From assembly GCF_019042275.1 (NCBI RefSeq), contig NZ_JAHQCW010000010.1:62001-126000 (forward strand): DNA of 64,000 nt. The letters are read 5' to 3'. The number at the start of each line of letters is the position of its first letter. The stretch's first letter is position 1. The position numbers and the translations under genes were made by a program. Source of the DNA: Diplocloster agilis (GTDB lineage: Bacteria; Bacillota; Clostridia; Lachnospirales; Lachnospiraceae). Under the pieces are notes generated by a model. That model ran no database searches. It was not told where the DNA came from and saw only the letters and a program-made list of their open reading frames with translations. This document shows positions 43,063 through 52,989 of this stretch, one piece after another.

Positions 43063-44139
43063 ATGTTTGACAGACTGGAAGACTTATTGATACGGTTTGA
43101 AGAAATCATGAGCGAACTGAATGAGCCTTCGGTAGTCAATGATCAGAATCGTTTCAGGACGCTGATGAAAGAGCAGAACGATTTGGCGCCGATTGTAGAG
43201 GCCTATAAGGAATATAAGAACTGTAAGCAGAATATCGAGGACAGTCTCGCAATGCTGGAGGAGGAATCCGACGAGGAGATGCGGGAGCTGGCTAAGGAAG
43301 AGTTAAATGAATCCAAGGACAGGATGGCGCAGCTAGAGCACCAGCTAAAGATCCTGCTGCTGCCCAAGGACCCTAACGATGAAAAGAATGTTATCGTTGA
43401 GATCAGGGCCGGCGCCGGCGGAGACGAAGCGGCGTTGTTTGCTGCCGAGATATACCGGATGTATGTCCGGTTCGCGGAGCGGAACCGCTGGAAAACAGAA
43501 ATGATCAGTGTGAATGAGAATGGAATCGGCGGTTTCAAGGAAGTCATTTTTATGATTACCGGCCAGGGCGCATATTCCAAATTAAAATACGAGAGCGGCG
43601 TGCACCGGGTACAGCGGGTGCCCGAGACCGAATCCGGCGGCCGTATCCATACTTCGACCATCACCGTTGCGATTATGCCGGAGGCGGAAGAAGTGGACGT
43701 GGAGCTGGATATGAACGACTGTAAATTCGACGTGTTCCGGGCGTCCGGAAACGGCGGCCAGTGCGTCAACACCACAGACTCTGCCGTGCGTCTGACCCAT
43801 ATCCCCACCGGAATCGTGATATCCTGTCAGGATGAAAAGTCCCAGCTGAAAAATAAAGACAAAGCGCTGAAGGTGCTCCGGTCCAGACTATACGAACTGG
43901 AGTTGGCGAAAAAACATGACGCCGAGGCGGAGGCCAGAAGAAGCCAGGTTGGAACCGGGGACCGTTCCGAGAAGATCAGAACCTACAACTTTCCCCAGGG
44001 CCGTGTAACGGACCATCGGATCAAGCTGACCTTACACAAGCTGGATTCTGTGCTGGACGGGGATCTATACGAGGTCATCGACAGCCTGATCGCGGCGGAC
44101 CAGGCGGCGAAGCTGAGTAATCTGCAGGAGGCCTCCTGA
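43063..44139 (+). CDS. prfA: Peptide chain release factor 1
   Basis: Reads UAA and UAG stop codons. The stop-recognition region [15 protein letters not shown] carries a PxT-type tripeptide, and GGQ lies at residues 231-233 within [19 protein letters not shown]. 358 residues is typical. The ATG follows the prmC stop with GGAGG upstream. A very strong terminator follows. Confidence 0.96.
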   Translation: MFDRLEDLLIRFEEIMSELNEPSVVNDQNRFRTLMKEQNDLAPIVEAYKEYKNCKQNIEDSLAMLEEESDEEMRELAKEELNESKDRMAQLEHQLKILLLPKDPNDEKNVIVEIRAGAGGDEAALFAAEIYRMYVRFAERNRWKTEMISVNENGIGGFKEVIFMITGQGAYSKLKYESGVHRVQRVPETESGGRIHTSTITVAIMPEAEEVDVELDMNDCKFDVFRASGNGGQCVNTTDSAVRLTHIPTGIVISCQDEKSQLKNKDKALKVLRSRLYELELAKKHDAEAEARRSQVGTGDRSEKIRTYNFPQGRVTDHRIKLTLHKLDSVLDGDLYEVIDSLIAADQAAKLSNLQEAS

Positions 44140-44157
44140 ACGTAGACGTATTGAAGT

Positions 44158-44236
44158 AAAACAGTTTAAATACGAAGAGGACTTTCGTCTCAATGGTGAT
44201 AAGACGGTAAGCCCTCTTCGTATTTAGACTGTTTTT
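44158..44236 (+). terminator. Strong long-stem intrinsic terminator of prfA
   Basis: AAACAGTTTAAATACGAAGAGG pairs with CCTCTTCGTATTTAGACTGTTT (given in two parts over 44158-44180 and 44213-44236), with an inner CGTCT/AGACG hairpin and T run. Confidence 0.9.
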
Positions 44237-44356
44237 CCACAGCCCCTTTTGATTGCTTAAAAGCAGTGGCAGTACTTCTTGATATATCTTTATCTTACTT
44301 ATTATCTTACCTGGTTTTAAAAAAACATCACTGCAAATATGGATTATGTATACTCT

Positions 44357-45403
44357 TTACTTTCCAAATTCTTTGTGCAAAACCTTCTGCAGCTCCAAAA
44401 CCCACTTGATGGCTGTTCTGTTGGGGTGCGGCATACTGACCACAAGTGTCTTTTTTCCTGTCCTCGCATTTTTCGTCCAATAATACCATAAGTTTGGCTC
44501 TGCCTCATCCGCTCTTTTTTCCGGATTGTACCAATTGCTTTTTGGTTCTTTTAGCAGAATATCATGTACGAAGTCAGATACCAGATTCCATCCGCCTGTA
44601 ATTATGAGATCCGGCTTATATAATCTGATCTGCCTTGCCAGTAAAACACGATCGTCTTTTGCAATTCTCTTTACCTCACTTTTGTCAGCAGTATTCCCGC
44701 CGGCGTATTTCTTAATATTCATAACAGCAAAATTATGTACGGCATCATCCAGAACTGCTCTTGGAACATATTCTATGAACTCATCTTGAAATATAACATT
44801 CATCCATCTGGCAACATTATTCCAAGTTTTATAATAAGTCCGGCTTCCTCCACAGAATAAGAAGTCCGATAGACTTGTAGCCAATTCATTGGTTTCTTTT
44901 AAAATGACAAGGATACGTTTTCCGTCAGGCATGGTGAAATAACGACCATAATCAACTACACCATCCGGATTAAACTTATCATACTCAGGGTGTATATTCT
45001 GCCACCATTGCCGCCATTCCTTCATCAAAGCCTTTTCGTCCCGATACACAGTAATTGCTTCCAACCATTGCTCCAATGAAAAAGTATAATAGACCGTATC
45101 ATCAACCGAACCTGCTTCTAACCGATACGATTGTATATCCTTCCACGCTTTAGCAGGAATTCTATCTTTTACAATGATAACAATATCTCCACAGGCTGCT
45201 AAGACAGCTTCATACTGATATGTCACATCACTGACAATACCGCTGACAGCAAATTTTTCTTGTACAAATTCCATTTCATCTGGCTGCACTCCGAGTGTCA
45301 GTACCTTATTATTTCCATCGATCATACTATTTTCCTCATATCTCTCTGACATTTCAGCAATTACATCATTTAGAGAATACCACTTTCCGGCAAATACCGC
45401 CAC
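44357..45403 (-). CDS. Unrecognised protein, possible uracil-DNA-glycosylase-superfamily relative
   Basis: 348 residues; I do not recognise a definite family. Segments in order: KRILVILKETNE, FAVMNIKKYAGG, YKPDLIITGGWNLV and VSMPHPNR near the C terminus. A strand ending in a polar loop plus a late HPN-type loop recalls the UDG superfamily layout, but this is only a pattern impression. The first 100 residues lack similarity to anything I know. Base composition is clearly AT-richer than the flanking translation genes, and it is a single gene on the opposite strand, which suggests acquisition. No strong ribosome site was seen, so the start is uncertain. Confidence 0.55.
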   Translation of the reverse strand: MAVFAGKWYSLNDVIAEMSERYEENSMIDGNNKVLTLGVQPDEMEFVQEKFAVSGIVSDVTYQYEAVLAACGDIVIIVKDRIPAKAWKDIQSYRLEAGSVDDTVYYTFSLEQWLEAITVYRDEKALMKEWRQWWQNIHPEYDKFNPDGVVDYGRYFTMPDGKRILVILKETNELATSLSDFLFCGGSRTYYKTWNNVARWMNVIFQDEFIEYVPRAVLDDAVHNFAVMNIKKYAGGNTADKSEVKRIAKDDRVLLARQIRLYKPDLIITGGWNLVSDFVHDILLKEPKSNWYNPEKRADEAEPNLWYYWTKNARTGKKTLVVSMPHPNRTAIKWVLELQKVLHKEFGK

Positions 45404-45622
45404 AACACCTTATGAAAGCCAAATAAAAAAGAGCATGATGGGTGAACCAAGCAGCAAAAATTGTAGAAAAAGGTTGAAAAATCTGTGAAATGAAAAGAGA
45501 GCATTTACTTTTATAGAAGAACATGATTATAATAGTTGTTAAGGCTGTTATGCAACGGACAGCAAAAGAGGATGGGCTTGGACCGTGCACGCGGGTTATG
45601 CTGAGGAAAGGAATGGATATGT

Positions 45623-46345
45623 ATGCCGAAGGAAACGATAGAGAAAACAAAGCTGGAAGATGATGCTTTGTTATATCAGAAGCGGGAAGAAAAGAAGGAC
45701 AGGGAGAAATTCAAGGAGCTTGACGGAAAGGGAAAATTGCAGTTTTTCCGAGATTACTATCTGGTAAAAGTGCTCATTGTTGTGATAGCGGCGGCCCTCC
45801 TAGGTTCCGTTATTTATACGATGGTAAAGCCGAGGCCGGAAGCGGCTCTTAACGTCGCGGTGGTCAATGATCAGTGGGAGGAACAGGCGCGGGAAGATTT
45901 TAAGACCGATCTGCTGGACTATCTGGGACTGGATGCCGGTAAGAATACCATCGAGGTCATGGATGCGCTGTGGATTAACGAGGATGGATCGGATATGGCG
46001 ACCCGGACGAAGCTGATGGTGAATATCTCCGCGGGAATGGTGGATGTGATGATCGCGGACCGGGAACAGTTTTTAAGCTACGCGGAACAGGGACTGTTTG
46101 TGGATCTTTCTGACAAATTGCCTGCGCAGCTGGATCAGAAGCTGGACGGGCAGATACTGAAAAGCGGTGTGATAGAAGAAGAGGGGCAGGAGCCCACAGG
46201 AGAGTACAGCGTCGGGATATCGCTGGAGAACAGCGGGATATACGGATCTTTGACTAATCAGGCGGAACCGATGTATATCGGAATCACAACCAGCACGAAG
46301 AACATGGAAGACGCTGTGAAAATGATTCAGTATCTCTTCCAGTAA
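45623..46345 (+). CDS. Membrane-anchored protein of unknown function
   Basis: 240 residues. A charged cytoplasmic N-terminal stretch (residues 1-45, KREEKKDREKFKELDGKGK) precedes one membrane helix (about 48-68, VKVLIVVIAAALLGSVIYTMV) and an extracellular domain of about 170 residues. That domain (VDVMIADREQFLSYAEQGLFVDLSD) resembles part of a periplasmic substrate-binding fold. No enzymatic motif. Similar anchored proteins are frequent in Lachnospiraceae. AGGAAAGGA lies ten bases before the ATG. Conserved hypothetical. Confidence 0.65.
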   Translation: MPKETIEKTKLEDDALLYQKREEKKDREKFKELDGKGKLQFFRDYYLVKVLIVVIAAALLGSVIYTMVKPRPEAALNVAVVNDQWEEQAREDFKTDLLDYLGLDAGKNTIEVMDALWINEDGSDMATRTKLMVNISAGMVDVMIADREQFLSYAEQGLFVDLSDKLPAQLDQKLDGQILKSGVIEEEGQEPTGEYSVGISLENSGIYGSLTNQAEPMYIGITTSTKNMEDAVKMIQYLFQ

Positions 46346-46470
46346 CGCCAGAGCATTGTAAGAGCCGCAAGGGACTGTTGTACAAGGGGATTTGCCGGGG
46401 GCATCCCTTTTACAGCGGCCCTTTTGCTGTCTTGATATATTCGAAGAAGGATTGGAAAAAGAGGGAGAAG

Positions 46471-47364
46471 ATGGAAGAGCTTAACATGGAAAACGAGAAG
46501 AAAACGCAGATAATGGGCCATACGCTGGCCTGCCTCACAATAATTGTATGGGGAAGCACCTTTATTGCTTCCAAAATTATGCTGGATTATTTCACACCGG
46601 CTCAAATTATGGTTATGCGCTTCGGGATGGCTTATGCCGTTCTGGCGCTGCTCAGCAGAAAATTTGAAAAACCGAAAAGCTTAAAAGATGAGCTTGGAAT
46701 AGCCGGTTTGGCTGTGATGGGAAGCACGCTTTATTTTCTATGCGAAAATGTTGCCCTGACTTACACGCTCACATCCAATGTGAGCATCATTCTGGCTGCG
46801 GCTCCGATTTTTACGGCCGTATTGGCTCATATTATGACCAAAGATGAAAAGCTTAAGAAGTCTACCTGGAGCGGGGCGCTGATTGCATTAGCCGGAGTAA
46901 TGCTGGTGGTGTTTAACGGGACCTTTGTGTTAAAACTAAACCCATTGGGCGATCTGCTGACTGTGCTGGCGGCTCTGTGCTGGGCAGTTTATTCCGTGAA
47001 TCTGAAAGCTTATGTAAAGCGTTATGATAATCTGGTGCTGACCAGAAAAATCATGTTGTATGGATTCCTGACCACACTGCCCGTGGTGATCTTCCAGGGC
47101 GGTGCATTCAACCTGCCGGCGCTTGCCCGCCCGGATGTGCTGGTGAGCCTTCTGTTCCTGGGATTGCTGGGCAGCGCGGCAGGTTATGTGACATGGAATG
47201 TGGCGGTGAAATCGATCGGAATCATTAAAACGAATAATTATATTTATCTGAATCCATTTGTAACGATGGTGGCGGCCTGGTTAATTTTGGGAGAAAAGGT
47301 TTCCTACATGGGATTCGCCGGAGCCGTTCTGATCATCGGCGGAGTGTTTCTTGCGGACCGTTAG
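46471..47364 (+). CDS. EamA/DMT-family transporter
   Basis: About 297 residues with ten hydrophobic segments in two EamA repeats. LACLTIIVWGSTFIASKIML at the start, NVSIILAAAPIFTAVLAHI in the first repeat and LGSAAGYVTWNVAVKSIG in the second are diagnostic. It exports or imports a small metabolite such as an amino acid. Start uncertain between ATG 46471 and ATG 46486. The final 84 bases overlap the convergent ATPase gene. Confidence 0.85.
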   Translation: MEELNMENEKKTQIMGHTLACLTIIVWGSTFIASKIMLDYFTPAQIMVMRFGMAYAVLALLSRKFEKPKSLKDELGIAGLAVMGSTLYFLCENVALTYTLTSNVSIILAAAPIFTAVLAHIMTKDEKLKKSTWSGALIALAGVMLVVFNGTFVLKLNPLGDLLTVLAALCWAVYSVNLKAYVKRYDNLVLTRKIMLYGFLTTLPVVIFQGGAFNLPALARPDVLVSLLFLGLLGSAAGYVTWNVAVKSIGIIKTNNYIYLNPFVTMVAAWLILGEKVSYMGFAGAVLIIGGVFLADR

Positions 47365-50004
47365 GTATGTAGGGATCAGCATGATTTCATGGGCCCACAG
47401 CGGCAGGGAGGCCAGGCAGAGAAGGCGGCCCCACTCGCCATGGGAAAGTTTGGCAGTGCCGAACATGGTTACTAGGGTGGGAATCTCTGTTACGGAAAAC
47501 TGCAGCAGGAAGCCGAGAACAAAGGACAGGATCATCAGTTTATTGTTGAACAGTCCGATCTTGAATACGGATTCCTCCACATTGCGCATACCGATCGCAT
47601 GGAAGAGCTGGGAGAGGCCCAGTACGGTAAAGGCATAGGTCTGCGCTCTGGCCAGCAGTTCCGGTACAGCCAGAACCGTCATAATATTTGTCATGGTAAA
47701 TTCCGCGTGGTTGGCCTGCAGGTAGGCATAGGGAATCGTCATAAAGGCAACCAGGCTGATCAGGGCAATCAGTGTGCCGTAAAACAGGGTGCAGAACAGC
47801 CCCCCGTGGGCGAAGAGATTTTCCTTCGGATTCCGTGGCGGCCTGGACATCAGCAGCTTCTTGTCGTTTTCGTCCACGCCGAGAGCCAGAGCGGGCAGGG
47901 AGTCTGTGATCAGATTGATCCACAGGATGTGGCTGGCTTTCAGAGGACTTGGCAGACCGATCAGTATGGATAAAAACATGGTAATGATCTCCCCGAAGTT
48001 GGAGGAGAGTAAAAACAGTATGGATTTCTTTATATTTTCATAAATCCCCCGTCCTTCGGAGATAGCCTTTTCAATCGTGGCGAAATTATCGTCGGTCAGA
48101 ATCAGGTCGGAGGCGTTCTTGGCCACATCGGTGCCGTTCATTCCCATGGCGATTCCAATATCCGCGGTTTTCAGGGAGGGGGCGTCGTTTACACCGTCTC
48201 CCGTCATAGCCACGATATTGCCAAGAGATTTAAAAGCTTTGACAATCCGAACCTTGTGTTCGGAGGATACTCTGGCGAAGACGGTAATATTCTTAATCTT
48301 GGAAGGCAGTTCCGCCTCCGGTATCTTATCTAACTCCGCGCCTTCGATACACTGTTTGGGATGATCGGCGATTCCGATATCCCTGGCAATGGCGTAGGCG
48401 GTGTTGACATGATCGCCGGTGATCATCACCGTGCGCACCGAGGCGTGCCGGAACTGCTGTACCGCGCCGTAGACTTCCGGCCGTACCGGATCCATCATGC
48501 CGACCAAGCCGACAAAAGTCATGCCCTTTTCCACAAGGGAGGTGCTGTCCCGGCGCATGGAGAGGGCCAGGACCCGCAGGGCATCCGCCGACATGTGATT
48601 CATAGCGGATAGGATTTCTTTCCGGTGTCCGGCGGTCAAAGGCACAGTTTTTCCATGCAGAAGAATATGTGTGCAGCGCTCCAGTATTACATCCGGGGCC
48701 CCTTTGGTATAGGAGACGGTGGTGCCCAAGCTGCGGTGCATGGTCGTCATCATTTTCCGGGAAGAATCAAAGGGAAGTTCATTTATCCGCGGCATTCGGT
48801 GCTCCAGCACAGGTTTGGATTTATGGCATTTGATGCCCAGTTCCACCAGGGCCAATTCGGTAGGGTCGCCGATCCTTCTGGAATCTTCCACGGTAGCGTC
48901 GCTGCACAGAACCAGTCCTTCCACCAGATAACGGTATTTCTCATCGTCCAGTTCTTCGGTCGTATGAAATTCCAAGTTTACAAAGCTTCGGACCACCGTC
49001 ATTTTATTCTGGGTCAGGGTTCCGGTCTTGTCCGAGCAGACGATGCTCACGGCCCCGAGAGTTTCCACCGAAGGGAGCCTCCGGACGATGGTATGTACCT
49101 TAACCATACGTGACACACTGAGCGCCAGTACGATGGTGACGATGGCCGGAAGCCCTTCCGGAACCGCCGCCACCGCCAGAGATATAGCCGTAAGCAGCAT
49201 ATCGAAAACATTCCGGTGCTGGAGGATCGCGATACCAAATAATGCCACGCACAGGAAAACCGCGACGATACTGAGTAGTTTACCAAGGTCAGCCAGCCGC
49301 TTTTGCAGCGGGGTTGGCTCATTATGGGCGCGGGATATCATACCCGCGATCCGGCCGATCTCCGTGTGCATTCCGGTTGCGGTGACTAAGCCGCTGCCTC
49401 TTCCATATACGATATTGGTAGACATATAGGCCATATTCCTGCGGTCGCCCAGAGGCAGTTCCTTGACGGCCAGAAAACCGGAATCTTTTTCGATCGGATG
49501 TGATTCTCCGGTGAGAGCGGATTCCTCGATCTTCAGGCTGGCGGAGGAAATGAGACGCAGGTCCGCGGGAATCTGCCGGCCGGCTTCCAGGATTACCAGA
49601 TCACCCGGCACCAGTTCCTCGGACGGTATCTCATAGGTCTGTCCTTCTCTTTTTACTAAAGCGCTGGGGCTTGTCAGCTTTTTCAGCGCATCCAGCGCTT
49701 TTTGCGCCTTACCTTCCTGAATGACGCCGACAATGGAGTTCAGCAGGATTACCGCCATGATGATGATCGTGTCTCCGAATTCCCGAAGCAGCATGGAGAC
49801 TCCCGCTGCAACAAAGAGAACAAAGATCAGAGGTTCGTTCAGCTGCTCCAGAAACATCTGGGCAGAGGATTTGGGCTTTTCCTCCGCCAATGCGTTTTTT
49901 CCATATTCCTGTAATCTGGCCGCCGCCTCCACTTCTGTCAGCCCGGCGGAGGTATTGGCTCTTAGGTCTTTTGTAAGTTCCTGTATAGGTTTCCTTTCGA
50001 ACAT
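47281..50004 (-). CDS. Calcium-transporting P-type ATPase (P2A)
   Basis: 907 residues. Cation ATPase N-terminal domain ([21 protein letters not shown]), actuator loop [14 protein letters not shown], the PEGLP ion-site helix, phosphorylation motif DKTGTLT with Asp325, hinge [11 protein letters not shown], and the helix-6 segment [18 protein letters not shown]. The P2A/SERCA-like pattern indicates Ca2+ export. ATG 50004 has AGGAG eight bases upstream on the minus strand; a GTG at 50013 overlaps that site. The 3' end overlaps the convergent EamA gene by 84 bases, with no terminator between. Confidence 0.9.
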   Translation of the reverse strand: MFERKPIQELTKDLRANTSAGLTEVEAAARLQEYGKNALAEEKPKSSAQMFLEQLNEPLIFVLFVAAGVSMLLREFGDTIIIMAVILLNSIVGVIQEGKAQKALDALKKLTSPSALVKREGQTYEIPSEELVPGDLVILEAGRQIPADLRLISSASLKIEESALTGESHPIEKDSGFLAVKELPLGDRRNMAYMSTNIVYGRGSGLVTATGMHTEIGRIAGMISRAHNEPTPLQKRLADLGKLLSIVAVFLCVALFGIAILQHRNVFDMLLTAISLAVAAVPEGLPAIVTIVLALSVSRMVKVHTIVRRLPSVETLGAVSIVCSDKTGTLTQNKMTVVRSFVNLEFHTTEELDDEKYRYLVEGLVLCSDATVEDSRRIGDPTELALVELGIKCHKSKPVLEHRMPRINELPFDSSRKMMTTMHRSLGTTVSYTKGAPDVILERCTHILLHGKTVPLTAGHRKEILSAMNHMSADALRVLALSMRRDSTSLVEKGMTFVGLVGMMDPVRPEVYGAVQQFRHASVRTVMITGDHVNTAYAIARDIGIADHPKQCIEGAELDKIPEAELPSKIKNITVFARVSSEHKVRIVKAFKSLGNIVAMTGDGVNDAPSLKTADIGIAMGMNGTDVAKNASDLILTDDNFATIEKAISEGRGIYENIKKSILFLLSSNFGEIITMFLSILIGLPSPLKASHILWINLITDSLPALALGVDENDKKLLMSRPPRNPKENLFAHGGLFCTLFYGTLIALISLVAFMTIPYAYLQANHAEFTMTNIMTVLAVPELLARAQTYAFTVLGLSQLFHAIGMRNVEESVFKIGLFNNKLMILSFVLGFLLQFSVTEIPTLVTMFGTAKLSHGEWGRLLCLASLPLWAHEIMLIPTYLTVRKKHSADDQNGSGESHVGNLFSQN

Positions 50005-50170
50005 CGTCCACACTCCTTTTCCTTATGCACTAATGTATGCGGACAGGTTGTGGAATATGTCCAAGGTTGGAGGAAGTACTGTAAAAATCCAGTGCATTCC
50101 TAATGCTTTAGCAGTTACCGGCAGGTGGAGGTGGTCAGATAGAAATAGAATTTCCGGAAGGTAACACATG

Positions 50171-51055
50171 TCACAGAAACTCATTTCGGTATTCGCGGGG
50201 GGTGATACCAAATTTGTCACGGAATGAACGGTTAAAATAGGAGATATTATTGTATCCAATCATCAAGGCAATATTCATAATGGGATCCCGGGTTTCGGAT
50301 AAAAGCTTGGCGGCCAGATCCAGGCGAAATTGGGTAATATATTTATTGCAAGGCAGTCCTACATATTTTTTAAAGGTATTCATGAAATGACAGGGACTGA
50401 AGCCAGTCAGATCAGCCAACTTGTCAATACTAAGATCATCGCTGTAGTGTTCTTCGATGTATTTTAAAGCAATACGAATTTTTTCTTCATTTTCCCGGAT
50501 TACTGGCCGGGATTTTTGTATGGATAGAAAGTTGTGGTGGAACAGGAGATAAAAAAAGTGCAGGAGTAATTCTTTTAGTCGGAGCTCATAATAGGGTTCC
50601 TTATTTATATAGCAACTTTTCATATTGAGAAAGCAATGTTTCAAATCTTTGTGACCGGGCTGGCTGGGCCTTATGATTTGAATGAAACAAAGCTCTCCTT
50701 CGAAGATGGGGTTCAGGTAATTTAAGGAGGTGACTTCAGGGAGTGCAGAAGAAAGGAAGCCTGGCTGGAAAACAAAGCTGTCAGTTACAAAATCCAACTG
50801 CTCCATCCGTTGTCCAGAATGCATTACCCGGGGGGATATAATGATGATATCGTTTTTTTCAATGATGTATTCTCTGGAGTCTATTCGGTAGAGACCTTTG
50901 CCGCTTTGTGCCAGAGTGATCTCAAATTCGTTGTGCCAGTGCATGGGAAAGCTGGATATTTTCTGGGAATAGGGCATGTGGTAGAGCTTGAGAGGAAGAA
51001 GTCCGATGCGGTGATCTGCTTTCTCTTTAAACTGTGGATTATTAATTTGAATCAT
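50171..51055 (-). CDS. AraC-family transcriptional regulator
   Basis: 294 residues. N-terminal cupin-like sensor (MHWHNEFEITLAQSGKGLYRI) and a C-terminal double helix-turn-helix (LSIDKLADLTGFSPCHFMNTFK, given as its core; then IMNIALMIGYNNISYFNRSF). Divergent from a GH13-ABC sugar operon across a 133-base AT-rich gap, so it is the likely local activator. AGGAG lies before the ATG on the minus strand. Confidence 0.87.
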   Translation of the reverse strand: MIQINNPQFKEKADHRIGLLPLKLYHMPYSQKISSFPMHWHNEFEITLAQSGKGLYRIDSREYIIEKNDIIIISPRVMHSGQRMEQLDFVTDSFVFQPGFLSSALPEVTSLNYLNPIFEGELCFIQIIRPSQPGHKDLKHCFLNMKSCYINKEPYYELRLKELLLHFFYLLFHHNFLSIQKSRPVIRENEEKIRIALKYIEEHYSDDLSIDKLADLTGFSPCHFMNTFKKYVGLPCNKYITQFRLDLAAKLLSETRDPIMNIALMIGYNNISYFNRSFRDKFGITPREYRNEFL

Positions 51056-51188
51056 ATTTGGTGATCTCCTATTATAAAGTATAGAATTATGTTATTAAAT
51101 CGCAATATAATACAAGAAATATATAAAATATTATATTATAATATTATACATCAAGACAGGGCGCCCTGCAATAAAATGGAGGATATTG
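51056..51188. promoter_or_regulatory. Divergent AT-rich control region of araC-type gene and GH13 operon
   Basis: Long A/T runs with several TATAAT-like hexamers on both strands, and the perfect 12-base palindrome CAGGGCGCCCTG at 51157-51168 just before the ribosome site of the GH13 gene. The GC palindrome within AT-rich sequence stands out as a possible operator or leader hairpin. Confidence 0.5.
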
Positions 51189-52931
51189 ATGGAAAAAAAC
51201 TGGTGGAAAGAATCTGTGGTCTATGAGATATATCCCAGAAGTTTTTATGACAGTAATAAGGATGGGATCGGAGATCTGGAGGGAATCCGGCAGAAGCTGC
51301 CTTACCTGAAAGAACTCGGAGTAGATATCCTGTGGCTTTGTCCTATTTATGAATCACCCAATGATGATAACGGATATGATGTAAGTGACTATCAAAAGAT
51401 TATGACAGTATTCGGTACAATGGAGGATTTCGAACGACTGCTGGAGCAGGCGCATCAAATGGGATTGAAGATCATGATGGATATGGTGCTGAATCATACA
51501 TCAGACGAGCATGTGTGGTTTGTGAACAGCAGGAAGTCCCGCGACAATCCGTACAGGGATTTTTATATCTGGCGTGAAGGGAAGGAGGGAAAGGAACCGA
51601 ATAACTGGAACTCTTTGTTCGGAGGCTCTGCATGGGAGTACGATTCACATACCGAAATGTATTATCTGCATCTGTTTTCCAAGAAGCAGCCGGATCTGAA
51701 CTGGGAAAATGATAAAGTGAGAGAAGAGATCTATCAGATGATGAACTGGTGGTGCAGCAAAGGCATCGACGGTATTCGGCTGGATGTTATTAGCGATATT
51801 TCAAAAAAACCGGGACTACCAGACAAAGAGTTCGCGAAAGATGTTAGCCCTTACTGCCACGGACCACGGGTTCACGAGTTCCTGAGGGAAATGAACCGGA
51901 AAGTTCTATCGAAATATGAGCTGTGTACGGTGGGACAAACAGATGATGTGACAACGGTTGAGGCCCTGCAATATGCAGGATATGACCGGCGCGAATTGGA
52001 CATGGTTTTTCAGTATGAACTGGATTCTTTTGGTAATGATGGGCCATATGGAAAATGGAACGATGAAAAGATTCCACTTCGTATCTTGAAAAATATAGTG
52101 ACAAGATGGCAGACAGAGCTGGAGGGGAAAGGCTGGAACACACTCTGCTTGGAGAGTCATGATTCTCCAAGGGCGGTAACAAGATACGGCGACGATAAGA
52201 GGTATCGCTGCGAATCGGCGAAGATGCTAGCGACTTGTTTTTATACGTTGCAGGGAACACCGTTTTTGTTCCAGGGACAGGAATTGGGAGCGACCAATGC
52301 AAGATTCTCCAGTTTGTCGGATTATAAGGATGTGGAAGTTGGAAACTTTTATAGGGAACTGGTGGATACAGGGAAACTGACAGAGGAACGTTTTTTGGAA
52401 TTGGTTCAATTCCGGGGACGAGACAACGTAAGAACGCCAATGCAATGGGATAGTGGGAAACATGCAGGGTTCACAGAAGGAACGCCATGGCTGAAGGTCA
52501 ATCCGAATTACCGGGAAATAAACATATTGGATCAACGGAAGGATCCCGATTCTGTATATTCATACTATAAAGAATTGCTTGCCCTTCGAAAACGCTATGA
52601 CGTATGGATTTATGGAAAATATGAAGTACTGGAAGAAGACCATCCTTACATCTTTATGTATACCAGAACACTGGCTGAGGAACAGCTTCTGGTTATCTGC
52701 AATTTTACAGATCAGAAGGTATCGGTTCTGATTCCTAAAGAATACCGGAAGGATTTCCTGAAAAATAGACTTCTGATCGGGAATTATAAGGTTTCCAAGG
52801 ATGAAATAGGTGTTAATTCGGAAAGCGGCAGTGCTGTCGAGAAAGAATTTTTGTTCAGGCCTTATGAGGCCAGAGTATACTGGCGGGAAATGGATGAAAT
52901 TACCAGAAACGAACAAGATGATTTGAGGTAA
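51189..52931 (+). CDS. GH13 alpha-glucosidase-like protein with Gln at the acid/base position
   Basis: 580 residues, closest in layout to oligo-1,6-glucosidase (GH13_31). Conserved region DYQKIM after GYDVS, MDMVLNHTSDEH, nucleophile Asp199 in GIRLDVISD, and the third catalytic Asp325 in ESHDSPRAVTRYGDD. The general acid/base, normally Glu in VGE, is Gln250 here (codon CAA at 51936, TVGQTDDVTT). That change normally abolishes hydrolysis. C-terminal beta domain present. ATG 51189 follows GGAGGATATTG. First gene of an operon with a sugar ABC importer. It may be an inactive or altered-specificity family member, or a sequence error may be involved. Confidence 0.85.
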   Translation: MEKNWWKESVVYEIYPRSFYDSNKDGIGDLEGIRQKLPYLKELGVDILWLCPIYESPNDDNGYDVSDYQKIMTVFGTMEDFERLLEQAHQMGLKIMMDMVLNHTSDEHVWFVNSRKSRDNPYRDFYIWREGKEGKEPNNWNSLFGGSAWEYDSHTEMYYLHLFSKKQPDLNWENDKVREEIYQMMNWWCSKGIDGIRLDVISDISKKPGLPDKEFAKDVSPYCHGPRVHEFLREMNRKVLSKYELCTVGQTDDVTTVEALQYAGYDRRELDMVFQYELDSFGNDGPYGKWNDEKIPLRILKNIVTRWQTELEGKGWNTLCLESHDSPRAVTRYGDDKRYRCESAKMLATCFYTLQGTPFLFQGQELGATNARFSSLSDYKDVEVGNFYRELVDTGKLTEERFLELVQFRGRDNVRTPMQWDSGKHAGFTEGTPWLKVNPNYREINILDQRKDPDSVYSYYKELLALRKRYDVWIYGKYEVLEEDHPYIFMYTRTLAEEQLLVICNFTDQKVSVLIPKEYRKDFLKNRLLIGNYKVSKDEIGVNSESGSAVEKEFLFRPYEARVYWREMDEITRNEQDDLR

Positions 52932-52989
52932 GATCAATGTAAATACCAGATCTGGATTTTGGGCAGCTCAGTGGAAGGGAAGAAGGAAG

